Positions 16,944-24,977 are shown, numbered from the stretch's first letter. The stretch: DNA of 31,380 nt from Syntrophales bacterium (GCA_023229765.1 JALNYO010000041.1:1-31380); one strand, 5' to 3'. Made by a program: numbers and translations. The notes: a model not told the origin generated them from the letters alone.

Positions 16944-18516
16944 GCTTTCCACCGGTTTTGACCTCCCTCTGTGGAAACTTTATCTCCGCTTTCGGCCGGT
17001 TCACCTCTCTAACTGGTACGATATAGTTCGTGACCTTGGGCGCTTCGATCCGGGCCTCGCGGTTAACCCTCCCCTCCGGGATGCTCTTCACTCGCTCCTG
17101 GACCACGGCAGCCTTCTCTTTCCTGCCCCCCTGAATGACCGTCTCATTATGCTGGATTCGATTGATCACGGTATTGTGGGGCTTCTCTTTCACCGTAACG
17201 TTGGTGTAGTTATAGCGCTGCTTGTTCGTCGCGTAATTGTTGATCACCGTATTATTGACGACCGGAGCCACGCGGTAGTTGTTGACAATGGTGGTGCGGT
17301 TGATGTTTTTCACTCGGACATCCCTGTAATTGTTCACGCGGTAGAAATCGTTCTGGGGAACCACAACGGTACGGTTCACGTAGGCATAATTGCTAAGGTT
17401 GATGTTGATCTGCGCGATGTTCACGTTGGTTACGACCACATCGTGAGGGCCTCCCCAGTAACGGTGACTGTAGTACGTCTCGCGCGGCGCCAGAGGCACC
17501 CAGCCCACATAGGCGCCACTGTGAATCCATGAAACCCTTCCTGGATACCAGAAAAAGCCGATGTCGAGGAGGGGGAGCCCGAAGCGCACGCTGACCACAG
17601 GCGGCGCCCAGTACCAGTAATTACGCACGTAGATCCAATTGCCGTAATGGTGGGTGACGTAACCGAATGGTTCTGCAGGGATCCATGTCTGATCCCCATA
17701 CCAGTCGGTCCAGCGGCCCACGGTGAAAGGCGACCAGCCCAAGGCTACAGTGGTAGGCCGCCAGAACCTGCGCCGTTCACCCTCATAGGAGACATCCTCC
17801 CACCTTCCATTCTCTTCAAGGGCATACGCCTCGTCCCGGAGGCTGGGTGGAAGATATTCTGCCGAGCCTCCCCTCACCCTGGACTTCGCCGCCCAGAAGT
17901 TTTCACGGACTGTGTTCCACCGGTTCCAGTCATAATCAACGTTCCCTTCGCCTGACGACACCTGTCTCTGGTCCGCGAGGAGGGAGGGAGAGCCAGCCGA
18001 AACTTCGTAGCGGGCATCCGTTTCCGCGTGGATGAAATCCACCTTCCCTTTTATCGCAACCGCTTCGACGGAATTTTCGCCCACGTAGAAGTCGAAGACT
18101 GTGCCGGGATCACCCAGGACGTATCCGAATGGACTCGTGACCTTGACAACGGTGTCGGAACTTTTGTTGTAGAACCGGGCCACGCCCGATGCCACATCCA
18201 TCTCGGCCAGGTCCGTATCAAGGGCGATGAACTGTATCTGCGTGTTGTTCCCGACCCTGATCCAGGTCCCGTTGGGAACGATCAGTTCCGCCATCCCACG
18301 GCTTCCCGAGTAGAGTGTATCCACTGCGCCAAAGGGTGCGTCCCTGACCACGGCCACCCAATCGTTCTCTTCAGGAATATAACGGAGCAGGTCCCCCTCG
18401 ACATGATATACGCGGCCCACCACCATAGCCTGCGAGTCCGCAGCCGAGGACGGCGGAACCATCACCACCGCGGCAAGAAACAAACTCACCGCAAACCACA
18501 TGTGCCTTTTCATCAT
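16111..18516 (-). CDS. FecR-domain / DUF6600-like exported protein with Pro-Ala-Lys repeats
   Basis: This 801-residue protein has a signal peptide (MWFAVSLFLAAVVMVPPSSA). Residues about 60-180 form a FecR-like domain (ELIVPNGTWIRVGNNTQIQF; GVARFYNKSSDTVVKVTSPF; GTVFDFYV). A Trp/Tyr-rich block at about 250-355 (WRPTTVALGWSPFTVGRW, then WIPAEPFGYVTHHYGNW) is typical of DUF6600 proteins. An Asn/Val-rich region (RTTIVNNYRVAPVVNNTVIN) follows, then from about 525 the 38-residue Pro/Ala/Lys repeats, which look like a cationic wall-spanning stalk. AAGGAGAG precedes tandem ATGs. Unlike classical FecR there is no anti-sigma N-terminal part or TonB-type partner nearby, so iron signalling is unlikely. 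The reading frame ends at a TAG inside the last repeat, probably a nonsense change. Confidence 0.85.
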   Translation of the reverse strand: MMKRHMWFAVSLFLAAVVMVPPSSAADSQAMVVGRVYHVEGDLLRYIPEENDWVAVVRDAPFGAVDTLYSGSRGMAELIVPNGTWIRVGNNTQIQFIALDTDLAEMDVASGVARFYNKSSDTVVKVTSPFGYVLGDPGTVFDFYVGENSVEAVAIKGKVDFIHAETDARYEVSAGSPSLLADQRQVSSGEGNVDYDWNRWNTVRENFWAAKSRVRGGSAEYLPPSLRDEAYALEENGRWEDVSYEGERRRFWRPTTVALGWSPFTVGRWTDWYGDQTWIPAEPFGYVTHHYGNWIYVRNYWYWAPPVVSVRFGLPLLDIGFFWYPGRVSWIHSGAYVGWVPLAPRETYYSHRYWGGPHDVVVTNVNIAQININLSNYAYVNRTVVVPQNDFYRVNNYRDVRVKNINRTTIVNNYRVAPVVNNTVINNYATNKQRYNYTNVTVKEKPHNTVINRIQHNETVIQGGRKEKAAVVQERVKSIPEGRVNREARIEAPKVTNYIVPVREVNRPKAEIKFPQREVKTGGKLGQPEQPAARPERVAPAKPNEQKKAVQPAVPARVSPVKPAQPEQPAARPERAAPAKPNEQKKAVQPAVPERVSPVKPVQPEQPAARPERVVPAKPNEQKKAVQPAVPVRVSPVKPAQPEQPAARPERAAPAKPNEQKKAVQPAVPARVSPVKPAQPEQPAAQPEHAAPAKPNEQKKAVQPAVPERVSPVKPAQPEQPAVRPERAAPAKPNEQKKAVQPAVPVRVSPIKPAQPEQPAARPERVAPAKPNEQKKAVQPAVPVRVSPVKPAQPEQPAARP

Positions 18517-18533
18517 TCTCTCCTTTATATGAA

Positions 18534-18551
18534 GCCGGGTTCGTCCCCGGC
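18534..18551 (-). other. Hairpin in the leader of the FecR/DUF6600-like gene
   Basis: GCCGGG and CCCGGC form a perfect 6-bp stem around GACGAA, 18 bp upstream of the ATG. No U-run follows, so it is not a terminator. It could affect translation because the Shine-Dalgarno lies just beyond it. Confidence 0.35.
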
Positions 18552-18631
18552 AACCCCTTTCTCCGTGATATCAGACCGTGGCTCTTGACCTGATTCCCAG
18601 CAAGAGATGTAGTCAATATCCTGCGCAATCG

Positions 18632-19219
18632 TTACCAGAGCTTTGGAACTTCAGTAATGATGACGCCTCCAACCTCTTGCAGGGGGCCTAACGGTTTATT
18701 TACAATTTCTTCCGTTTTAACCAAGGGCCTGCCTCCTGCCGGGTCTCTGTAAGTGACAACATCATCAACGATTGTGATTAAACCGCGGAATTCCCATCCC
18801 GTGTCTATCGTGTGTCGCTTGAACGTGAATATATCTGCCCAGAAATTGCCGACCCGCTTCTTATTGAGTACACCAGGTTCAAATCTGTAAGCCGTACAGC
18901 GCTGCCTTTTCTCTATGCATTTTTGAATTCCCGGGTCCAAATCCTCTATTTTAATAGAGGGATTCGGCAAGAATACGCCGATGATCTCCGTTACATTCAT
19001 GATTCTAATATTGGGTATTTCATAAGGATTAAAATTCATTTTTTTCAGGTCGTCCACGGTGGTTATCTCGGGAGTTATTTTTTCATATTCCAGTTTGGCA
19101 CTGTTGAAATCCTTCCAAGGCGAATCTATGGTGGTCTTGCTGGATGGCAGAAGACTCGCACAACCGGTAAAGATAAGAAAAAAAACAAGAATGACCAATG
19201 ATTTTAGGCATGTTTTCAT
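18632..19219 (-). CDS. Lipoprotein of unknown function
   Basis: This 195-residue protein has a signal peptide and a lipobox ending FTGC (Cys20), so it should be lipid-anchored. The mature part includes TTVDDLKKMNFNPYEIPNIR, a pair of Cys residues in IQKCIEKRQRCTAY, and a beta-rich C-terminus. The layout resembles small outer-membrane lipoproteins that carry a short helical SmpA/OmlA-like start (LKKMNF), but the similarity is too weak to name a family. GGGGGA lies 6 bp ahead of the ATG. It is 46 bp downstream of the DUF3108 gene and is probably co-transcribed with it. Confidence 0.75.
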   Translation of the reverse strand: MKTCLKSLVILVFFLIFTGCASLLPSSKTTIDSPWKDFNSAKLEYEKITPEITTVDDLKKMNFNPYEIPNIRIMNVTEIIGVFLPNPSIKIEDLDPGIQKCIEKRQRCTAYRFEPGVLNKKRVGNFWADIFTFKRHTIDTGWEFRGLITIVDDVVTYRDPAGGRPLVKTEEIVNKPLGPLQEVGGVIITEVPKLW

Positions 19220-19265
19220 TACGTCCCCCTTTCTCCTGGCTGTGGAAGGGCCTCATTTTTCTTAT

Positions 19266-20099
19266 TCAAGGCACCATCGATACAAATTCAAAAATAAAAG
19301 AAACGATCCCCACTTTACTTTGAATTTTAAGAGGGATTTTTTTTTCATCCGCACTAAACCAAATTTTAAGTTGAGGGTTTTCGCTTTTTTTTACTATATT
19401 TTCTAACTGTTCCATATCTGGTGTTACCGCAACACTCTTATACGTTTTCCCTTTAATCTCGATAAGATCCTTTTTCCCAATGGTTGCTTTCACCCTGATA
19501 TTCATATTGCCGTCCGTGATTGGTATTTCAATCACAGAGTTTTCGATAAGATCTTGAAGCCGAAGGATGAAAAAGAGGGCCAGCGGATCGAATGAGCCTG
19601 GTAAGATATTAATTGGGGCTGCATTTTTGCCGAAATTGGTATAAGTGGCCTGAAGTTTTTCCCAGTTGAAATTTATGACGACATCACGCGGATGTCGACT
19701 TTCAGTCCGTTTTTTATAGAGGACGCTACGGGTCATTTTGGCATCGACATACGAATCCTGCCGTTCCCGGATCTTGTAGAGAAGATCGACAGCGGCGTTC
19801 GTCTTGGTAATCATTGCAAAGTGGTATGCCTCAACGCCATTGATGGTTTCCTTGGGAAGAACTTCAAGTGTAACTTCCCCGGCGGGAATGATCCCCCACT
19901 TCCCCTCATACGTCAGCTTTTCTCCCGGGTAAAAAGGGATATTCTTGTCGATAACTCTAGCGCTTTCAATAATATGGGAAGAGGACAGGAGCATAATGAG
20001 GATTATACAAAGAATAATAGAATTAGAACCCATTCGCAAGCAGCGTTCTTTGCTTGCAAACAGCATAAATTTACGACAAATTATTTTATCTATGGACAT
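19266..20099 (-). CDS. DUF3108 family periplasmic protein
   Basis: This 277-residue protein opens with a basic stretch and a signal-like segment (SIILCIILIMLLSSS). The mature part has DUF3108 hallmarks: FYPGEKLTYEGKWGIIPAGE, YHFAMITKTNAAVDLLYKIR, a central RHPRDVVINF segment, and the C-terminal KIWFSADEKKIPLKIQSK. The family is predicted to be an outer-membrane or periplasmic beta-rich protein of unknown function. The start is well supported: GGGGGAGA lies 8 bp ahead of the ATG, and a near-perfect sigma-54 promoter lies about 37 bp upstream of the ATG. It follows the sigma-54 activator gene on the same strand but has its own promoter cassette. The lipoprotein gene follows after 46 bp. Confidence 0.85.
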   Translation of the reverse strand: MSIDKIICRKFMLFASKERCLRMGSNSIILCIILIMLLSSSHIIESARVIDKNIPFYPGEKLTYEGKWGIIPAGEVTLEVLPKETINGVEAYHFAMITKTNAAVDLLYKIRERQDSYVDAKMTRSVLYKKRTESRHPRDVVINFNWEKLQATYTNFGKNAAPINILPGSFDPLALFFILRLQDLIENSVIEIPITDGNMNIRVKATIGKKDLIEIKGKTYKSVAVTPDMEQLENIVKKSENPQLKIWFSADEKKIPLKIQSKVGIVSFIFEFVSMVP

Positions 20100-20135
20100 A
20101 TTCTAAATCTCCCCCGAAGATTACGAGAATGCAAA

Positions 20136-20151
20136 TGCAAATGGCCTGCCA
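20136..20151 (-). promoter_or_regulatory. Sigma-54 (-24/-12) promoter of the DUF3108 gene
   Basis: On the minus strand this reads TGGCAGGCCATTTGCA, with GG-N10-GC spacing and the ideal TTGCA. It is preceded by GGCTAT. The expected start of transcription is near 20125, which leaves a short leader that contains the Shine-Dalgarno of the DUF3108 gene. This is one of the two best matches to the sigma-54 consensus in the window. Confidence 0.85.
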
Positions 20152-20249
20152 ATAGCCGAAGAACGATCAGAATCTTTTATTTATCCTTTTATAACAATTG
20201 ATTGCCTTAACAGGCGAGAATAGCAGAAAGGTATGACTGATTAGTCTGG

Positions 20250-20283
20250 CCTCAATATTTGGTGGGACATCAAAATATTGAGG
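20250..20283. promoter_or_regulatory. Palindromic upstream activator site, copy B (best copy)
   Basis: The arms CCTCAATATTT and AAATATTGAGG are perfect inverted repeats of 11 bp around GGTGGGACATCA. The site lies 98 bp upstream of the -24 element and starts 20 bp past the stop codon of the sigma-54 activator gene. The shared boxes ACAGG (20210-20214) and TTTTATAAC (20187-20195) lie between. The symmetry fits binding by a dimeric Fis-type helix-turn-helix. Confidence 0.8.
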
Positions 20284-20303
20284 GTTAAATAAGGGTTGAC
20301 AGC

Positions 20304-22286
20304 CTAACCCGGTTCATTAGTCTCGGACCGGATAATCCCGAGCTTATGCATCCTCGCCCTTAAGGTGCTCGGATGGAGGCCCAGGATCGCTGCGGCCCCG
20401 TCCTTTCCCTCGATGAGCCAGCGGGTTTCAGAAAGGATTTGAATAATCTGGTTGCGCTCCGTCTCTTCCAGCGTCCTCACGGTGGATACCAGAGATGGGG
20501 ATAAAATCTCCAGCTTATCCGACAGTTGCAAAATCGGCCCGGGGCACAGGATCACGGCCCGTTCAATGATGTTTTCCAACTCCCGAACGTTCCCGGGCCA
20601 AGGATAATCCTGAAGCGCCTTCAACGTCGCCTTCTGGATCGACGTGATCTGCTTGCCCATTTTCTTGGAATACCGCTCGATGAAGGCTTGTGCCAGGATT
20701 GGAATGTCTTCTTTGCGCTGCCGCAGGGGTGGAACAGTGATGGGAAAGACGTTGAGGCGATAGTAAAGGTCCTGACGAAACCGGCCTTTGCGCACCTCTT
20801 CGGCAAGATCCCGATTGGTCGTGGCGATGACCCGCACATTAACTTTTATGGTTTGAGAGGAGCCGAGGCGCTCAAACTCACTGTTCTGAATCACCCGGAG
20901 CAGCTTTGCCTGCAGCTCCAACGGAAGCTCCCCGATTTCGTCGAGACAAAGGGTGGAACCATTGGCGAACTCGAATCGACCGATCTGGCGGGTATCGGCC
21001 CCGGTAAATGCCCCCTTCTCCCGGCCAAACAATTCACTCTCGATCAAATTCGCCGGCAGAGCGGCACAGTTGACCGTGACTAACGGCCGTTCCTTGCGGG
21101 GGCTCATGTTATGGACGGCGGCAGCAATCAGCTCCTTACCCGTACCGGTCTCACCCAGGATGAGCACCGTTGTGGTCGAAGGGGCAACTTGTTCCGCTCG
21201 ATAAAGAACATACTTGAGGCCGTCGCTTTGCCCGAGAATATGCTCAAATTTATTTTTCATTTTGGTCGTGTGGCGGAAATAGATATTCTCGACTTCGAGT
21301 TGCTCTTTCAATGTAATTATATCTGCAAGAGCCTTCCGCAGTTCGACAGCTTGTCGTTCCAGTTCGTTGTGAGATTTTTTTAAAGCCTCTGCTGTAAGTT
21401 TCCGTTCAGTAATATCGCGGATGTTACACTGAATTACTTTATGATGATTGACCTGATAGACGTTACTGACAAATTCCACGGCAATTGGCCGTCCGTCTTT
21501 CGTCTCCAGCGGTAAATCATTGTAGCGAACATACCCTTTGCTCTTCAATGCCGCGGAGGTGGCTTTCGATGCTTCAATATCCCTGAATTTTCCAATTTCC
21601 CAGAGATTCTTCCCCATGAGCTCCTCATGTGAATAACCCAACATTTCTAACAAAAATGGGTTCACATCCGATATTTGTCCTGTTTCGGCATCAAGGACTA
21701 ATATTCCATCCTGGGCTGCTTCAAAGAGACGGCGGTAGTTAGTTTCAGAAACCTTTAGCACCGCCTCCATCTTCTTGCGCTCGGTCATGTCCACCATTAT
21801 GGCGGCGCAAACCGCGCCAGAAATATCGGCGGGATAAAGAGGACTTACAGAAAGCAGGACAGGTACAGCATTTTCACCTACAGACTGTAAGGCAAGTTCC
21901 CCCTTACTGTTCTCCTTTAAACCTTGTTCAAACAATGTCTTGAATAATTGCAGGTCTGGCGATGAAATGTGTTGATAGATTGAAGATCCAATGATTTTTT
22001 CCAAAGACCTCTGGAGAATATCGGCAAAACGCTGGTTACAAAAAAGGATCGTGCCGTCGGAGGCCAGGGTAATGGCCCCTTCGTACATGGTTTGGACCAT
22101 AATCCGGTAGGGGTAATCGGCGCCCGACAGGGTAAAGAGCTGTTCTCCTTCCGCTGCCGAGACAACCAGACCGTCCACCTCGCCGCCTACGATCGCGCGC
22201 AGTGTTTCTTCAGTTTCCTTCAGCCGCGCTGTGAGTTCCTGCAAATCATCCAAAAGTTGCTGGCGTGTTCTGTGAGGTTCAGTCAT
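20304..22286 (-). CDS. Sigma-54-dependent activator with two PAS domains (NtrC-family EBP)
   Basis: From the ATG at 22286 this is a 660-residue regulator. A short coiled coil (10-30) leads into two PAS domains: about 60-170 (MYEGAITLASDGTILFCNQR) and about 180-295 (FEAAQDGILVLDAETGQISD), the second followed by a coiled coil (295-340). The AAA+ domain has Walker A GETGTGKE (378-385), the sigma-54 contact loop GAFTGA (425-430), Walker B LCLDEIGEL (446-454) and PWPGNVREL (562-570). A Fis-type helix-turn-helix ends the chain (about 626-650). There is no phospho-acceptor receiver domain, so input comes through PAS ligands or protein contacts. It lies 10 bp after the second KaiB gene. The frame is open to 22412, but that part overlaps kaiB and does not look like the family. 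The palindrome starts 20 bp past its stop. Confidence 0.95.
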   Translation of the reverse strand: MTEPHRTRQQLLDDLQELTARLKETEETLRAIVGGEVDGLVVSAAEGEQLFTLSGADYPYRIMVQTMYEGAITLASDGTILFCNQRFADILQRSLEKIIGSSIYQHISSPDLQLFKTLFEQGLKENSKGELALQSVGENAVPVLLSVSPLYPADISGAVCAAIMVDMTERKKMEAVLKVSETNYRRLFEAAQDGILVLDAETGQISDVNPFLLEMLGYSHEELMGKNLWEIGKFRDIEASKATSAALKSKGYVRYNDLPLETKDGRPIAVEFVSNVYQVNHHKVIQCNIRDITERKLTAEALKKSHNELERQAVELRKALADIITLKEQLEVENIYFRHTTKMKNKFEHILGQSDGLKYVLYRAEQVAPSTTTVLILGETGTGKELIAAAVHNMSPRKERPLVTVNCAALPANLIESELFGREKGAFTGADTRQIGRFEFANGSTLCLDEIGELPLELQAKLLRVIQNSEFERLGSSQTIKVNVRVIATTNRDLAEEVRKGRFRQDLYYRLNVFPITVPPLRQRKEDIPILAQAFIERYSKKMGKQITSIQKATLKALQDYPWPGNVRELENIIERAVILCPGPILQLSDKLEILSPSLVSTVRTLEETERNQIIQILSETRWLIEGKDGAAAILGLHPSTLRARMHKLGIIRSETNEPG

Positions 22287-22296
22287 TGCTTCATAC

Positions 22297-22644
22297 TCAT
22301 GAATTATAGGGTCGCAGATCGAGGCCGTCACGAAGCCTTTCCGTATCCGACATGTCGCCAATGAGCCTCCGGAGCGGCAGGGGAAGTTCCTTGATGAGCG
22401 TTGGGGTGGCAATAATCTGCTTTTCCCTGGCCAGATTTGGCTGCTGGTAGATGTCTATCACCTTGAGTGCATAGCGGCCTGCCAGATATTTTTCACAAAT
22501 TTTCCCGACATTGGCGATTGCCAGGGTTGACTTCGGGGTCATCCCGGTAACATACAACCGCAGAACGTACTTTTCCCGGTCTCGCTCCGCGGCCGCTCTT
22601 TCGAATTCTTCAGCGCTCATTTTTTCTCTTTTCATCTCACTCAC
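22297..22644 (-). CDS. kaiB: KaiB-family protein, second copy
   Basis: This 115-residue protein has the KaiB thioredoxin-like core: YVLRLYVTGMTPKSTLAIAN, then ALKVIDIYQQPNLAREKQII, then ATPTLIKELPLPLRRLIGDM. A charged 25-residue N-terminal extension precedes it, and the core ends LDLRPYNS. In cyanobacteria KaiB switches fold and binds the CI ring of phosphorylated KaiC. The GTG at 22644 has no good ribosome site; ATG codons at 22635 and 22620 are alternatives. It is 22 bp downstream of the first KaiB gene and 10 bp upstream of the sigma-54 activator. The two copies differ over much of the core, so they may bind different partners. Confidence 0.9.
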   Translation of the reverse strand: MSEMKREKMSAEEFERAAAERDREKYVLRLYVTGMTPKSTLAIANVGKICEKYLAGRYALKVIDIYQQPNLAREKQIIATPTLIKELPLPLRRLIGDMSDTERLRDGLDLRPYNS

Positions 22645-22666
22645 TTTTACATCAAAATTGTTTTTT

Positions 22667-22999
22667 TCACCCGGAGACAGAACGAATGTCCAGTCCTACC
22701 AGTACCCGCTCCGTGTCAGCCATGTCGCCGATAATCTTTCTCAGCGGTTCAGGAAGTTTCTTTACCAGTGTCGGGATGGCAATAATCTGATCCCCTTTGG
22801 CAAGCTGGGGATTCTTTAACAGGTCGATTACTTCAATGCGGTATTTCCCCGCGAGGTGCTCTTCGCAGATCTTCTTTAAATTGGCAAAGGCCGTAAGCGA
22901 TTTCCGGGTCTGGCCGGCTACATATAAGCGGAGGTTCCAGATTTCTTCTGTCGAATCGGTTTTTGCTTTCTTTCCCTTTCCTGATGCAATAGCTTTCAT
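22667..22999 (-). CDS. kaiB: KaiB-family protein, first copy
   Basis: This 110-residue protein has a Lys-rich N-terminal tail followed by a KaiB core: WNLRLYVAGQTRKSLTAFAN, then RIEVIDLLKNPQLAKGDQII, then AIPTLVKKLPEPLRKIIGDM. The ATG at 22999 overlaps the kaiC stop codon and has AAGGAG 7 bp upstream. The frame is open to 23101, but that stretch overlaps kaiC and is not conserved-looking. Translational coupling to kaiC suggests the two proteins are made in step. No kaiA gene is visible in the window, as is usual outside cyanobacteria. Confidence 0.93.
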   Translation of the reverse strand: MKAIASGKGKKAKTDSTEEIWNLRLYVAGQTRKSLTAFANLKKICEEHLAGKYRIEVIDLLKNPQLAKGDQIIAIPTLVKKLPEPLRKIIGDMADTERVLVGLDIRSVSG

Positions 23000-23000
23000 C

Positions 23001-24743
23001 TTACTCTCCTTTCCCGCTTCTTTTTGAGCGCTTCGCCCGCGGAGCGGCAGGTTTCCCCTTGCGAAGATGGACCATATCCAAACGGTCTTCTGCCCGGACA
23101 ATTTGTCTTTTTTTCTCTTCTTCCGCCATCAAAAGCACCTCTTGAGTTTCCACATCGAACTCGGCACGCAGCGCCAAGATCTTTGCTTCCAGCGCATTCT
23201 TCTTGCGTTCCTGCTCGCGGAGCCGGCGATCCACCTCACGCCAGCGTGCCAGCTCCGAGGCCTTTTCCGCGGCTTCCTGGGTGGCCCGGGCGCTCCCGGT
23301 TAATACCTCGCCGGAACCGGTATAGATGTCGAGCAGGCCAATGCCCTCATTCGAAAGCAGGAACTCTTGAATCTGGTTGGAGTGGGCCATGCCGCGGGAC
23401 TTTAAAATGTAGAGGCCCCGGTTGCGTTCCCCATTGAGTTCGATATCCCGGAGCAGAAGCCAGGTATCGATCAGAGAAGATATCTCTTCGCTTGTGTGTT
23501 CCAAGCTACCGGTAAAATGAGTGAGGTCCGTAAGGAACGTAGTGACATTGTTCATCTTCAAATAATCTACCAGGCGCGTTAAAATGGATTTGACCTCTGA
23601 TACTGTTCCCGCGGCGCTCAAGTTGCTGATCGGGTCGACAACTAACACTTGGGGCTTGAACTCCTCAATCATGTTGTGAAAGGTAAGGAGATGCATCTCC
23701 AGGCCGTACAGCGAAGGCCTGGCGGCATGAAACTTGAGCAGCCCCTTCTTCACCCAGCGGGTGAGATCAATGCCGATGGAGCCCATGTTCCGGATGATCT
23801 GGCTGGGCGATTCCTCGAAGGCAAAATACAGGCAGCGCTCGCCTCGCCGGCAGGCGGCAACGGCAAAGGTAGCCGCCAAACTTGTTTTGCCCGTGCCCGC
23901 GGTACCGGAAACGAGGATGGTGCCGCCCCGGTAGAAGCCCTTCCCTTCCAGCATTTCATCCAACTTGAGGACACCCGTGGAGATGCGCTCTGAGGATATG
24001 GGGTAGTCGAGCCCCAGGGAAGTGATGGGCAGGATAGAGAAGCCTTTTTCGTCTATCAGGAAGGGATACTCGTCGGAGCCGTGCGCTGAGCCGCGGTATT
24101 TGACAATACGCAGGCGGCGCGTGGAAAGTTGTTCCTGGATGCGGAAGTCGAGGAGGATCACGCAATCGGCGACGTATTCTTCGAGCCCGTAGCGGGTCAG
24201 GGTCTTGTCGCCGCTTTCCCCTGTAACGATGGCCGTCATGCCGCGGTCTTTCAACCAGTGAAAAAGCCGGCGCAGCTCTGCCCGCAGAATAGCGGTATTA
24301 GAAAGCCCGGAAAAAAGCGCTTCGATGGTGTCCAAAACAACCCGCTTCGCGCCGATGGCATCAATGGCACTCCCCAGGCGGATGAACAATCCTTCCAGGT
24401 CGTACTCACCCGTCTCCTCAAGCTCGCTACGCTCGATTTTGACGTGGTCCGTGGCGATGAGACCACGCGACATCATGTCCGGCAGATCAAAACCCAGGGA
24501 AGAGAAATTTTTCGCGAGATCCTCCGGCGTTTCCTCGAAGGTCATAAAGACCCCGGGTTCTCCATAATCCCTGGCGCCCCGCATGAGAAATTCCATGGCG
24601 AAAAGTGTCTTGCCGCAACCCGCACTGCCACAGATCAGGGTTGGCCTGCCTTTCGGAAGCCCTCCCTTCGTGATCTCATCGAGACCCCTGATGCCCGTCG
24701 GGCATTTTTCGAGAATATTAACGTCCTGTTTTGCCTTAGCCAT
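23001..24743 (-). CDS. kaiC: KaiC-family double-domain ATPase/kinase
   Basis: This 580-residue protein has two RecA-like domains. CI has Walker A GSAGCGKT (39-46) and the paired Glu of TFEETPEDL; CII has GTAGTGKT (280-287) and AFEESPSQI. KaiC forms hexamers whose CII domain can autophosphorylate. The Synechococcus T426/S431/T432 sites align with Thr417, Ser422 and Ser423 in HTSEEISSLIDTW, so the phospho-acceptor positions keep hydroxyl residues. After CII the chain differs from the cyanobacterial A-loop: residues about 480-555 form a long charged coiled coil (RWREVDRRLREQERKKNALE) and then a basic tail. GGAGG lies about 6 bp ahead of the ATG at 24743; an upstream GTG lies inside that ribosome site. 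The kaiB gene overlaps its end. A role in signalling is likely; true circadian timing is not shown. Confidence 0.95.
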   Translation of the reverse strand: MAKAKQDVNILEKCPTGIRGLDEITKGGLPKGRPTLICGSAGCGKTLFAMEFLMRGARDYGEPGVFMTFEETPEDLAKNFSSLGFDLPDMMSRGLIATDHVKIERSELEETGEYDLEGLFIRLGSAIDAIGAKRVVLDTIEALFSGLSNTAILRAELRRLFHWLKDRGMTAIVTGESGDKTLTRYGLEEYVADCVILLDFRIQEQLSTRRLRIVKYRGSAHGSDEYPFLIDEKGFSILPITSLGLDYPISSERISTGVLKLDEMLEGKGFYRGGTILVSGTAGTGKTSLAATFAVAACRRGERCLYFAFEESPSQIIRNMGSIGIDLTRWVKKGLLKFHAARPSLYGLEMHLLTFHNMIEEFKPQVLVVDPISNLSAAGTVSEVKSILTRLVDYLKMNNVTTFLTDLTHFTGSLEHTSEEISSLIDTWLLLRDIELNGERNRGLYILKSRGMAHSNQIQEFLLSNEGIGLLDIYTGSGEVLTGSARATQEAAEKASELARWREVDRRLREQERKKNALEAKILALRAEFDVETQEVLLMAEEEKKRQIVRAEDRLDMVHLRKGKPAAPRAKRSKRSGKGE

Positions 24744-24790
24744 AATCACCTCCCCGCACCTTTATAAATCTGAAGTAATGATAATAAGAT

Positions 24791-24817
24791 AAGATACTAT
24801 TGAAACTATTCAGTCAA
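24791..24817 (-). promoter_or_regulatory. Possible sigma-70-type promoter of the kaiC operon
   Basis: On the minus strand TTGACT (24812-24817) and TATCTT (24791-24796) are separated by 15 bp, shorter than ideal. No sigma-54 element or palindrome is visible upstream of kaiC, so the activator operon itself does not appear to carry the cassette. Confidence 0.25.
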
Positions 24818-24977
24818 ACCGCCTATCCTCCAGCAATCCCCGGAAGCAAAGAGTGCTGTCATCCTATTTCCCCGTGATTGTGGCGATTTATCAGAAATTC
24901 CATTGCTTTGCAATAAGAAACACGGGTGTGTAACTGTTAGTGCCTTTTCCCTCCCTGAATTGTTTTGTCTTTCCGCT

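Noticed and set aside
16095..17532. Long plus-strand open frames (288 and 464 codons) over the tandem repeat
   Set aside because: They are the reverse complement of the 114-bp repeats, which have no stop in several frames. The minus-strand frame has a signal peptide, recognisable domains and a ribosome site.
24880..24920. Small hairpin (ATTGC TTT GCAAT) downstream of the SufB-like gene
   Set aside because: The stem is only 5 bp and no T-run follows, so I do not call a terminator.
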